From NCBI GenBank assembly GCA_023079485.1, contig CM041085.1:26087121-26151120 (forward strand): a DNA stretch of 64,000 nt. Reading direction: 5' to 3'. The position numbers were made by a program, and so were the translations under genes. Below are positions 26,165-37,000 of this stretch, one piece after another; the stretch's first letter is position 1, and each line of letters begins with the position of its first letter. The notes under the pieces are model-generated. The model was not told where the DNA came from and ran no database searches. It worked only from the letters and a program-made list of their open reading frames with translations. Source of the stretch: Archilochus colubris (taxonomy: Eukaryota > Chordata > Aves > Apodiformes > Trochilidae).

Positions 26165-27670
26165 GTATAGCTCTTTTTCCAAACTTCATCTTTTGAATTC
26201 TGGCTTCAAATCCTTCCTGAAAGAAGACATAAATAAAGCTGAATGGCTAATGGATTAAAAACACTTATGATCGGGTTTTCATATCGAACATTATTAATGG
26301 CTTCCTTTGCAAATGCTCTGACATCTAGTGCAATACTCATTTCTAAAGTAAGATTTAGAGCCCTATTTGCAATAAAAAGCTAACAGATGCAAATAAAAAA
26401 TGAGAGATTTGATTATATAGCTACACACAATGGATTTCTATTAAGGATAAACAGAAACATTTTCCTCTAAAGGCAGAAAGAGCTTCCATAGAGCTTCATT
26501 AGAAACTCACACATGCACTGGAAACAACATTCATCTTCTCAGATAGGCTTGGATATGTTTCTTTTATTGCTAAGAACAATACCAAAAGCCTTGGGTCTGC
26601 TTTTTAGTAGTGATGCAATGCATACACACATCCTACTTTGACTCTTCCTAGAATTGTGTATCTTCATACCTGAAAAATCAGGTTCAAAAATTAAAGATTA
26701 TCCAAAACAAACAAACAAAACCTAATGCTAAATCCCAAACCCAAAAGACACAAAGAAACAAGGAAATGAACAAAAATACCAGAAAAAAAAAGGGAAGTCA
26801 GGTTTCTAATCTTTCTCTTATTTTTCTCTAAGGGCAGTAATTAGATTTAAACCTTGAAATGAAGATACATCATCTGAAAAACTAGTCTCCATGCATTATG
26901 CAGCAGCCTGCTTATTGACTGATATATATAAACATAAACTCTGTCTCATCACAGCTCCCAGGCTGGCTAAATATTTCTGTTCAAAAACTAAAAGCCAAGT
27001 TGTTTTTCGTGTTGCCACCATGGCACCCCCTGGCAGCCACATTCCTGCAGAGCAAATGAAGATCTTGTCAGCATGGGAAGGCTCACTCAGCCAGGAGGCT
27101 CAACACTCTTCCAAGCCAGCTGTACTCAATAGGAATCACTTTCTAAATAAAATCAAGAAAAGCTATGTAACTAAATGCTTTAGGAAATAAAAGTAAAGCT
27201 TATTTCTCTGACTGCATTCTTCCAACGATTGCAAAAAACCACACTAAATCAAGCAATTCAGTTCCCCTGTAGATTCAGATGAAGACCTATGTTATTATTT
27301 TCTCAAATAATTAGTAAATAATGCAGTGATGAGGCTGAAATTAAACTTTAGACAAATGACCAAAAGGCACATGATGCTGAAGATTTTATAGGAGTCAAGT
27401 GTCCTCATCACATCAGTGTGTGTTTTTCTGGTGGCTGCTGCCCAGAGACACATCCATTGTTGGGCTGGTTGGAGTCTCCAAATAGGGTGATGATAGAAAA
27501 ACCTACCACATATATGATGGACCTGAGCAAAGCAAAGGCAGTTTTCCCTGAAAAATGACAAATAGCTACACAGGTTCAGCCAAGTCCCTTGTTCCAGTCA
27601 GTAACTTCATTTACAGGAAAACTGCTCAGTGGATTCAGAGGGTTCAATTGCAATAATTTCTGATAGGGCT

Positions 27671-27713
27671 GGAGAAGAAGAGAAAAAAAGAAAAAGAAAA
27701 AGAAAAAAAAAAG
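27671..27713 (+). repeat. Purine-rich (GAAAA)n-like tract
   Basis: About 43 bases of only G and A with AGAAAA/GAAAAA periodicity. Confidence 0.85.
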
Positions 27714-28703
27714 ATTCATGTTTAGTTAAGTCTAGCATTCAGAAGAAAGCTGAAAGAGTAATTTTACTGTAAGAGGTTTATCCACTACTATCATCAAGCT
27801 AAATACATCACTAGAGGTTTCTAGGCAAGCAAATGAACTTGACAACCATTAGGAGTTATGGTTTTGCCCAGGGAATAAAAATACACTATAAAATTCTGTT
27901 TTCCTGAACACAGTGGGAGATCTGCTACTGTTTCAGGCAATCCAGAAATTTATCCTTTTGCCTTTTATTAAATATGAAAGCCTCCTAAAACACTTCAAAA
28001 AATAATACCAGTGTTACCTTGGAGGGCATGTGTCTCAAAAACATGGAGAGAAGAAAACCTGATGATGGCATCTTGGATGGTGAACCTTTTCATCATACAT
28101 TTTAACAGCATATGTATATATCTTGCTCAACAGCTCTGTTCTTCCCCTTTACTCTTCTACTTTTAAACATATATAACACACTTCTCAGTGGAGAGTGTGG
28201 GTCTCTCTAAATACGTTCCAGTCATGATACACAGACAGATCTTGATAGATCTCACCTTGTTTAAATCAGTTCAACTGTGGTTGTTACCCAAGTTGTCATT
28301 TAGCTGAAGTAGTTTTAGCTGGAGTTACTGATTTTTTTATGATCTTCACTTTGAGGAGGAGGAAGTGGAGGAAGAGGAATTAATATTCAGAAAGAAATTA
28401 CTTTCTAGCAGTATATCTGAATGTAAAGTTAAGTTTTGTATATTTAAAGTGCTCTTGTGACCTTACTACCAGCAAATTCAGGTTCTTAGAAACATACCAT
28501 TACTTGAAAATCTGAGTATATGACAAGAGACTGGTTGTAAACCAATACCCATTGTACTTCAGATGCTAGGAGAAAAAAATGAAAGCTAAATAATATTACA
28601 GAAGATGAGAATCATGGCTTTTCATCAGCACTCAGGTGCAAGTAGCACATCCCAGTGTGGGCATCACATGCCCACAGTCTCCTGTATTCAGGCTTCACCT
28701 GAA

Positions 28704-28769
28704 TGCAATTACACACATGTAATTACACACATTACATACATGTAATTACACATGTAATTACACACATGC
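28704..28769. repeat. Short tandem repeat built on TGTAATTACACA
   Basis: Four imperfect copies of a roughly 14-base unit, each with the core GTAATTACAC or close variant. The core TGTAATTACA is itself palindromic, so the array contains nested inverted repeats. Confidence 0.85.
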
Positions 28770-29844
28770 TTAGTAAGCACATTTCAAGATCACAAGTACT
28801 TATGGAGAGATTATATGTGCAGAGAATTCACAGATATATGAGTCTTGCTGAATATGGACTGATAAGCTTTTTGAAGTCAGATTTTATTTATTTATTTACT
28901 TATTTTTACTGATTGGAGTAGTATAACTTATGCAATCAGGTGCCATTGAAGGCAGGTGTATCAAAATCAGTAGTTAAATGAAGTGTAAAAATAGATGCAG
29001 CTGCTGAGCTTGTGCAAACAAGTTAGGACGTAAAGGTCAAGCCCTGCAAAAAACAAGTATTTCCCTGTCTGTTAGTTAAATATATTATGGACACTTTAAG
29101 CTAGTGTAGCATGAAATCTTTCTTTAGGTCTTATACCACTGTACAAGGGTATTATCCTCCTCAATTATGTCAAAAATTTTTTGCTTTGTAGATACAATAC
29201 TGGTTTTGGCTAATCCTTCTGTATCTCCACTCTATAATGGCTTTTATGGCCTATTTGAAATCTCTGCAGTGAAGCTTCACCTGGTTTTGTAAATACTTTT
29301 ATAATCATTAACAAAGCAGATTCAGGAAGATTTTACAATTTGAGATAATATTAAGGCAAAATTCATAGATTCATGGTAACAAATAGATAAACCTTTTAAA
29401 TAAAAAACCCCAAAATAAACAACATATAAAGTTCCCTGAGAGTGTTCTGTAGTAATAAATGATTCATCTTTTCATTCATCACTTTAGGAAATTATCTTTC
29501 TCTGTAGTTTGTTGCTTTATAACTGGTGAGAATTTCCCATCATCAGAATTTACAGAAACTGCACAGCCCTCAGTGCATACAAGCTAAGTCACTATTCTGG
29601 TATTTTTGTCACAATTGGAGGCTTTTATTATTGTTATTGTTTGGTTATTAAACATTTTTATTATCTTCTGTGACAGACAGGCCTCCATGACCTACACACC
29701 TGTCTGCAGCCAATGTGCCTTTTGGTATCCAAAAAGGTTTGATCTCCTTCTACAGATATTAGCTATTAAGAGTAACCCCTCTCTGAAGATATAGTGTAGA
29801 AAAAAGGTATTCAAAACAGTATCTGGCATCCGTGTGAAAATAGT

Positions 29845-30561
29845 AAATGGGGGATGAGTGGCTGCAGAGCAGTGCAGTGGAGAGGGACTTGGGGGTCCTG
29901 GTTGGTGGCAAACTGAGTAAGAGCCAGCAGTGTGCCCTGGCTGCCAGGAGGGCCATCTGTGTCCTGGGGTGCATCAAGCACAGCGTTGGTAGCCGGGCAA
30001 GGGAGGTGATTGTCCCACTCTGCTCTGCACTGGTATGGCCTCACCTTGAGTACTGTGTGCAGTTCTGGGCACCACAGGATAGAAAATATCGAGCTGTTGG
30101 AGAGCATCCAAAGGAGAGCAACAAGGATGGTGAAGGGTCAGGAGGGGATGAATTATGAGGAGTGTCTGAGGTCACTTGGATTGTTCAGTTTGGAGAAGAG
30201 GAGGCTGAGGGGTGACCTCATCACAGTATAGGGCTTCCTCATGAGGGGAAGAGGTGGGACTGGTGCTGATTCCTTCAATCCTGTGAACAAAGACAGGAAT
30301 TGGGGAAATGGTAGGAAGCTGAATCAGAGGAGGTTTAGGTTAGATACTGGGAAAAGGTTTTTCACACAGGGGGCAGTTGAGGAATGGAACAAGCTCCACA
30401 GGGCAGTGGTCACAGCACCAAGCCTGCCTGAGCTCAAGCAGCATTTGGATGACACTGTCAGGCACATGCTGTGATTCTGGGGGTGCCCTACACAGGGTCA
30501 GGAGTTGGACTTGATGATGCTGATGGATCCCTTCCCACTGAGCAGATTCTATGATTCTATG
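29845..30561 (+). mobile_element. CR1 LINE 3' fragment with broken ORF2
   Basis: About 717 bases matching the C-terminal third of CR1 ORF2 and the 3' end. Reading-frame pieces include [41 protein letters not shown] and RFRLDTGKRFFTQG. The pieces lie in different frames with at least one frameshift (around 30085) and an in-frame stop, so the copy is dead. It ends with GATTCTATGATTCTATG at 30561, about 280 bases before the RRP15 CpG-rich promoter. Its sequence differs clearly from the intron 4 copy, suggesting another, older subfamily. Confidence 0.93.
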
Positions 30562-30572
30562 TAGTAATTTCA

Positions 30573-30645
30573 CCTTTTTGTTTGGTTGGTTTGTTTGGGT
30601 TTTTTGTTTGTTTTTGTTTTGTTGTTTGGGTTTTTTTCTTTAATT
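30573..30645 (+). repeat. T/G-rich low-complexity tract
   Basis: GTTTT/GTTTGG-type sequence starting just after the CR1 tail, almost free of A and C for about 70 bases. Confidence 0.85.
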
Positions 30646-31003
30646 TGAGCAAAAAGACAGCTAAATTTTGGTTTCCCACTCCTCCTCACATTAAATGCTC
30701 TCCCCCTTTCTGGGCCTGGAAGCAAGGTCTGAAAGCATGGTTACATTTTCTTGCATCTTTTTAGGGATATAAGCGTTGTAAAAATAAGACTTCCAGCTCT
30801 TCTTCCCACACAGTAAACACAACACGAACTTGTTACCATCGCCCCCTTCACCCCACCTCCCAAAGGCGGCAGCGCATTAACTGACCGGCCCGGAAGCCGC
30901 CACAGTTGGAGCCCCCGTTCGCTTGCCTGGAACCTTTGGAGCCGGAACGCAGATTGGCGGCACGGAGGCCATGCCGGAAGCCGACGCTGAGCGGAATCTC
31001 GGG

Positions 31004-31014
31004 AAGATGGCGGC
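31004..31014 (+). promoter_or_regulatory. RRP15: YY1-type element overlapping the RRP15 start codon
   Basis: AAGATGGCGGC is a full match to the YY1 consensus in the orientation often seen just downstream of transcription starts in ribosome- and translation-related genes. Here its ATG is the proposed initiator codon, so the element is both DNA motif and translation-start context. Confidence 0.6.
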
Positions 31015-31070
31015 TACCATGCCGGGCACGTGTGGACGCGGGGCTGCGGCGGGCGAGGAGGCGGACGGGG
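31007..31070 (+). CDS. RRP15: RRP15 coding exon 1 (residues 1-21 and first base of codon 22)
   Basis: The start ATG at 31007 sits in a strong Kozak context (A at -3, G at +4) and gives MAATMPG, resembling the MAA start of mammalian RRP15. The donor is GT at 31071 after GGACGGGG. The last base joins AT of exon 2 to make GAT (Asp). An in-frame ATG at 30971 (GCC before it, C at +4) would add 12 residues. The frame stays open further upstream without another ATG. Exon 1 and its donor are the least certain part of the model because this segment is poorly conserved. Confidence 0.75.
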
Positions 31071-34000
31071 GTAATGGGCAGCGCTTCCCGGAGGGGCGAG
31101 AAGCGGTCTGGGTTCCTCTCTGCTCGGACAGGCTTCTTAGGTTTCCCCAGACCCCGCCGTGGGCCGCTGCTCCTCTCTGCCCCGTCCTTCCCTCCTCCGG
31201 AGCCTGGGCCGAGGGCTGGAGCCGGTCGGTGCGGGGCGGCAGAGGCGAAGTCAGGGGTCGAAGCCCCTTCCTGATGGGGCTGGGAGCCTGGGGCCCCCCG
31301 TGGGTGGCTTCCCCGCGGTGCCTGGTGTGGTGCCGGCTGCTAGCCCGCTGGTAGCCCGCTGGTCCTGCCGTCCTGCGCTGTGCCTTTTGGTTTGTCTCTG
31401 CTTAGCCCTCGGAGTACCAACAGCAGCTCGTGTTTTACCTGAGCCCACCCAAATAATTGCTGCTGCCGTGTGGCCCTGGGGTATTCTGGTATTGAGGTTG
31501 GGGGGGAGACTGGGATGAGCTGGAGGAGTTCTGGAGTGCGATGGGTTCTGTATTTCCCTCTGTCTTTCTGTACGAGCTTCCTGCTCCGAAGGAAACCTGT
31601 GAGGTACCTCAATTGCAGTAATCCGGCAAGAGAGCACAGAGAATACAGCACTCATGCTTCATCCTTTACACGTGGTTCTCCACTCTTTCTTGCATCTTCC
31701 TGTGCATCAACCTAATCCTTGCATCACTGTGATAACTTATTAACTGTACCATGTAACTGAATATTGTATTTCTCTCTTTTTTTTCGGGGTGCAATCAAGG
31801 TTTTCATTTGGAGTCATCCTCACAGTGATTCTGTCTTGTTTGAGGGTCACGACTGAACCCAAAGGGAAGCCTTGTGTGGGAGTGGATAGCAGTAGATGTT
31901 AGCTTTTAAAAGTATGGATACTGTGTCACAAGTAGAGGTTACATTCTTACTTGAAACCCAGCAATATTCTAGCAGGGACAAGTCTTAGGGGTGAAAACTT
32001 GGCACGTTGTTTCACAAGTAGGAACCAGGCTGCAGCACATCTTTTTGTGCAATGGTTTGAATTTTTTTTTGTTTTTAATTTGGAAATCAGGATGTGGAGA
32101 TACTGACACAATCAAAAGGATACCTTGAGTAGTTTCTGAATGTGTGGAACAAATTCCCCACTTCTAAATTTCCAATTTATGGTAAGGACCAGTAAGGAAA
32201 AAAAAGTCCCTAATTTACCCTACCTGTAGCATAACACAACCCTGTGTTCACCTTGGGGGTAGTAAAAATCTCACCAATGTAGATAATAAACAAGTATTCA
32301 GTAAATATTTCTATTTCACTTTTACAATCTAAATATAATCTACCTTCTTTCCATGATTATAACTAAATGCTGTCTAAACCTCTAAATGTGCCTGGGCATT
32401 AGAGGCTTTGTTTTAAATTGCTTAACAGTTTTTCTGCTACGTTGTTGGGGTTTTTTTGTTGGTTCAAAAAGACACGTGCTGAAGGCAGAATAAAGAGTTA
32501 GCCTGGCAAAAGAGTTTATGTTTGTTAAGTAATTAAATAGGTAGTTGATTAATAAGGATTATAACGTATAGCTGTCTGCATGGCTTTATGGAAAGATCTT
32601 GTGAAGCAGTCCTGACTTAATTCTTTTAATGATTTGGTTGATAAAGGTAGTTCATGGGTTATAGTAGTGCTTATGAAGTAAAGTATTTGGCTCAGAAGTA
32701 TGTAACATTTTTAACATACTCTTCGGAAAGTAGTCAGCTGGTATCTCAGAGCTGGTGGGACTGCAGAGGTGTCAGAAACCAGTATCCTTCTGTCCAGCAG
32801 TTGGTTTGCAGCCCTGAGAGTTGCATGTAGTGTAATTAATGTGCCACTTTTGGGTGGTTCAGAAATTGGTGGAATGGTAGTTAATAGTGTCTTGATTATG
32901 GGATGAAGTGGGTCCACTGAAATAACCAAACGTACCTTAGCACACCCAAAACTTGCAGCTCATTCCATTGTACTTCATTCTGCACCATTTAAGAATTTAT
33001 TTTTGGTATTTGAGCCATGAACAGACTGATGAGGGAAGTGGCAGATTCTTCATATGTTTGATTTGCCATCCAGCTGGGTCCAGCTGGCTCTTCTCTCCTG
33101 TCTTGCTGTTGCTTGATTCAAGACTTCAGTATTTTAACTTTGATTCCTTCTTTTCTGTTCGGAAGAGGGCATAGGGTAAGGAAACTTGAATTTGGGGCTG
33201 GTTTATTTGTGTATCAAGAAACTGAGCCGTTACTCATTCCAGGGAAGCTCAGTGCCTCTTTCTTTTGAGTTACCTGACAACTATCTTGATTCTTTAAGCT
33301 AACTTTATTTTCCTTGAGCAGGTTTAGCTTTAAGAACTATTCCCCTCCAGCTCAGTCCCAGTGGCTGTTGCTTTCAGGCACTAGATGTCACTGTTGCATA
33401 CGAGTATGTACATACACACATACTTACATATGTATACATCTGTGTATGTGCATTTTTAAATTATTGATTTTTGAACTGGAAAATGGTGTTTTGTGATTTT
33501 TTTTTTCCAAATCTTGCCAGTTCTAAACATATTTATTAATCAACTAATAATTTTCCAAGGCTACTTTTTATCCAGCCTCTTAAATCTCTTTAAAACATCA
33601 CTGAGATGCCCAAGCACTCGCACTGGATGCTTTCTAATAAACTCATTATGCTGGTGTATGCCTACTTGAGGAATTAATTATAACAACAAGCAGTACGTGG
33701 CCCTGAACTCAGATAACATTTACATATGGAGCAAGTTAAGCTACTGATGGATCCTTACTAGAAACACAACTCCTGATACTTTTTTCTGTACCTTTTTTTT
33801 ACCATTAGATTCTGACTTAAGCTCAGAAATTCCAGAAGACAGCTGCTCTTCAGGAGGAGAAGATGATGGTGATGGTGATGATGAAGATGAAACATCAGCC
33901 CTTGGCAAAGGGGTTGAGGAGGCAACAAGCTCCAAAGCTGGCCCAGGTGCAGGCTGGGCAGATGCCATGGCAAAAGTGCTCAACAAAAAGATTCCGCAAA

Positions 34001-37000
34001 ATAAATCCACTATCTTGTCCAAGAACAAAAAACTGGAGAAGGGGAGAGAAAAGGAAAAGCAAGAAAGGCTGGAGAAGAGAATGAAGGTGAGAAAAAGATG
34101 CAGTATTTTGTTGTGCAGTCACAGTCAGATTGGGATACATGCAAGATCCCCTCAGTGGGGAGTTAGGAGAGTGCTCTGAGACTCTCAGTTTTTACATTCT
34201 CTTCCACAGTGATCTCTAGTTGCTTCAATTTATTTACTTTCTAGATAGTCATGCTGTAGGGCTTCTTCCTTCACTGCTTTTTGTGGGCCATCAGGCAGGC
34301 TGTTCTGTGGGAGCAGGACTGTTCCAGTCTGTCAGCTGAAGGTGTTTTTGTTGAAAAGGTGAAAGCAGCTGATTTAAGCTTAGTTTTCTAATTGCTGTTA
34401 TTAACTTGGGGTATACTTCACTTTGTCAGCATTAGAAGTTAAAATAGTTCTCTCCATGGAAGTGAGAGGGAGAAAGGGAAGAAAACTGCTTTCATGGAAA
34501 TTCTCTGCTGAATTCCAAAATCCAAGGCCTCTAGATTGAGGTTGCAGTAATCATTGGTGTGGTTTTGAATCATTGTTTGCTCTCCTCGATGATTTTTGTG
34601 GTAGAAAGTTCCTGTTACAGTGTCTGTGCCCTAAGTTGCTTCTGGTTCTGAAACTGTTGTGCCAAAACTATGTTGGCAATTAAGTAATTTGCTTGTGTGT
34701 CTTAAGTGGAACTTTAAATTCTAGGCTGTGATTGATTTACCTTCAAGCTAAAACACATTTTTATTTCTAGTATCTCATCATACCAGTTCTGTTTCAATAA
34801 CATCACCAGGTGATTATCCACCTCACAGTTTGAGACATGCTGTGGTCAAGCCATGGCCTGACTTTTGTATACAGAGAGCTTCAGTATGACATCTGCTCAG
34901 CTTTGGTTGTCCTAAATACCTGTTCTAATCCACCAGATAAGTGGGTTAACTCCAAAGCAGAAATGGGCTTCAGGTCCCAAAACTGACTTGTTACTCTTAG
35001 ACAAACATGAGAACAGTCTGCCTTCTATTAATTTCTTTCTAATCTAAGCTACAATAGGACAATTTTTTGGTAAAAGGCCAAAACATGGTCATAAACTCAC
35101 AAATTTATAGTAGTCTGCCTGGAATAAAGATAAGGATCCTGAAATTCCATGAAAAATTTCTTACATATAACATGCTTAATACAAAATCACCAGACTAGAA
35201 TACTGCTAAATTATCAGAAGGGAAAAAAAAATACTTCACAACCTTACTCCTGAAACTGAGGCAAGGGAAATTCTGTGCTCTACTACTGCAGCAAAAAAAG
35301 CTGGTGATGTTATGGCCCTTGGTAATGGGAAAGTAGATCAGTTTGGTTTTGAGCAAGCCTCAAAAATATGGGAAAAATCAGTGCTGTGCACAACAGTTGC
35401 TCTCTGGTGGGCACTTGGTGCTCTTCCTGGTGGTTTTATTCTTGTTACAGACTTTGCTGTGTGGCACTGTCAGTCACAAAGCTGTTCTGTGGTTTATTCA
35501 GCAGGGGTAAGTTAAATTCCCAAGGCTCAAAATGCAACATGCTTATCTGGATAGAGTCAGGGGTTAATTGTGTATAAATTCCTCTGTGAACAGTTGTGAA
35601 GTTTTGGAGTTGAATGCTGCCTTGGAATAATTTCCTTGTCTGTAGAAGTCAATGTGAAAGGAAAGCATTTGAGTTTTTCTAGACTGCTTTTGCTTGTCTT
35701 CAGCCAGAACCTGAAAGGAGGCTGTAGCGAGGTGGGAACTGGACTCTTTTCACAGACGACCTTCAACAAGACAAAAGGACACAGTCTTAAGTTGTGCCAG
35801 GGGAGGTTTAGGTTAGATATTAGAAAGAATTTCTTCACGGAGAGGGTGATTAGGCTATGGAATGGACTGCCCTGTGAGGTGGTAGATTCTCCGTCCCTGG
35901 AGACATTTAAAAAAAGACTGGATGTGGCACTCAGTGCCATGGTCTAGCAACTGCTCCGGTGGGTCAAGGGTTGGACTAGATGATCTCTGAGGTCCCTTCC
36001 AACCCGGCTAATTCTATGATTCTATGATTCTATAAGTCTCACTCTAGTGTGACTTTTCTAGTTTTTGTTAGAGAAGGCAAATGACTCAGATTTGACTGTG
36101 GCCCTTGGTGTGTCAGTGCAAGTGACTTGCCTCAGACCTGTTGTCCAGCCCCATATTTGAGCTCCCCTTAGCCTCAAACCAAATTGAGCATTGTTGATTT
36201 ATCTTTTCCTTCTTGCTACATACTGCATCAGAGCATGCTGCATTCTCAAACACTCCATGCTGTTTCATCTAACAATATTTATAATGCAGCTTCAAAAAAA
36301 GCAGGAGTGGGAAATGATGTGCCGAGTGAAGCCAGATGTTGTCAAAGACCGAGACAAAGAAAGAAATCTTCAGAGAATTGCTACAAGGTAAGAGTTTTTC
36401 TGAATGCTCTCCTTAAACATGTATATCAAAAAAAGGAGGAAAGGGAAGAGAAGACCTTTGCAGGTAATCTGTTTCCAATCTGATTGAACTCTTCTTAAGA
36501 AGTGACTAGCAGGAGCCAAATGATTTATGTACAGGTCTGCACTGAACAGTATCAAGTTCAACAAAAGATTTCAGAAGCTTTATGAAATAATAAAAATTTA
36601 GTTGGGAATGTAATGCTTGCTTGACAGAAGTGCTTTGTTAGATCCCCTAATTTTGTTAATTTAATGCTTTAAAAATGCAGAACAGTTGTTTCTACTGTTC
36701 TGTTTTTTCCTTCTCTGCAGAGGATTCACCAGATCTGAGTCTGTTACATTCAGCTGCTTGTACTGCATTGTGGTAGTTTGGTGTAGCAGAACCAGTTGAA
36801 GATGTGCTGTCTGTATCTGTCTCCTTACTCATTCCTCAACTTGTCCCCATACTTCAGCTGCTTTTAAGATCTTACCATAGGGATTTAATAGCTGATTGCA
36901 GGATGAGTAGCATGTTCTTGCATTGATCTCAGTGCCATGTTATCATGCCTACTTCGGGGTCTGAGTAGTTATTTGTGGATTTGTTTGTTACTGGATCCTA

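Larger units (their letters stand above)
15331..29844. other. Intergenic, no gene seen; candidate regulatory blocks
   Basis: A 14.5-kb stretch with no recognisable exon. Open frames up to 135 residues (18338-18745, +) show no family motif. It includes AT-rich repeat-free blocks (about 17,030-17,120, 24,230-24,900, 25,950-26,400), a purine-rich (GAAAA)n tract (27671-27713), a GGA-rich tract (28353-28379) and a small tandem repeat (28704-28769). A GC-richer patch at 23,430-23,640 is unexplained. Confidence 0.55.
30840..31400 (+). promoter_or_regulatory. RRP15: CpG-rich promoter and 5' end of RRP15
   Basis: Base composition changes from AT-rich to strongly GC/CpG-rich at about 30,840 and falls back after about 31,400. 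No TATA box is apparent. Visible elements are ETS-type CCGGAAG at 30890-30896 and 30974-30980, an inverted CCAAT box (ATTGG) at 30953-30957, and a YY1-type AAGATGGCGGC at 31004-31014 that contains the start codon. This fits a TATA-less housekeeping promoter. The transcription start is not visible; it is probably between about 30,890 and 30,970. Confidence 0.8.

Noticed and set aside
1..30840. Exons of SPATA17, the expected upstream gene
   Set aside because: No frame resembling its IQ-motif region or C-terminus was recognised, though very short exons could be missed without alignment.
30840..31655. A divergent minus-strand gene sharing the RRP15 promoter (frames at 31251-31655)
   Set aside because: The minus-strand frames lie inside intron 1 and the CpG-rich region, with Pro/Arg-rich translations typical of GC-rich DNA and no conserved motif.
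33741..34028. Minus-strand frames rich in Ser/His across RRP15 exon 2
   Set aside because: They are the complement of the acidic GAT/GAA repeat and conserved coding exon on the plus strand.
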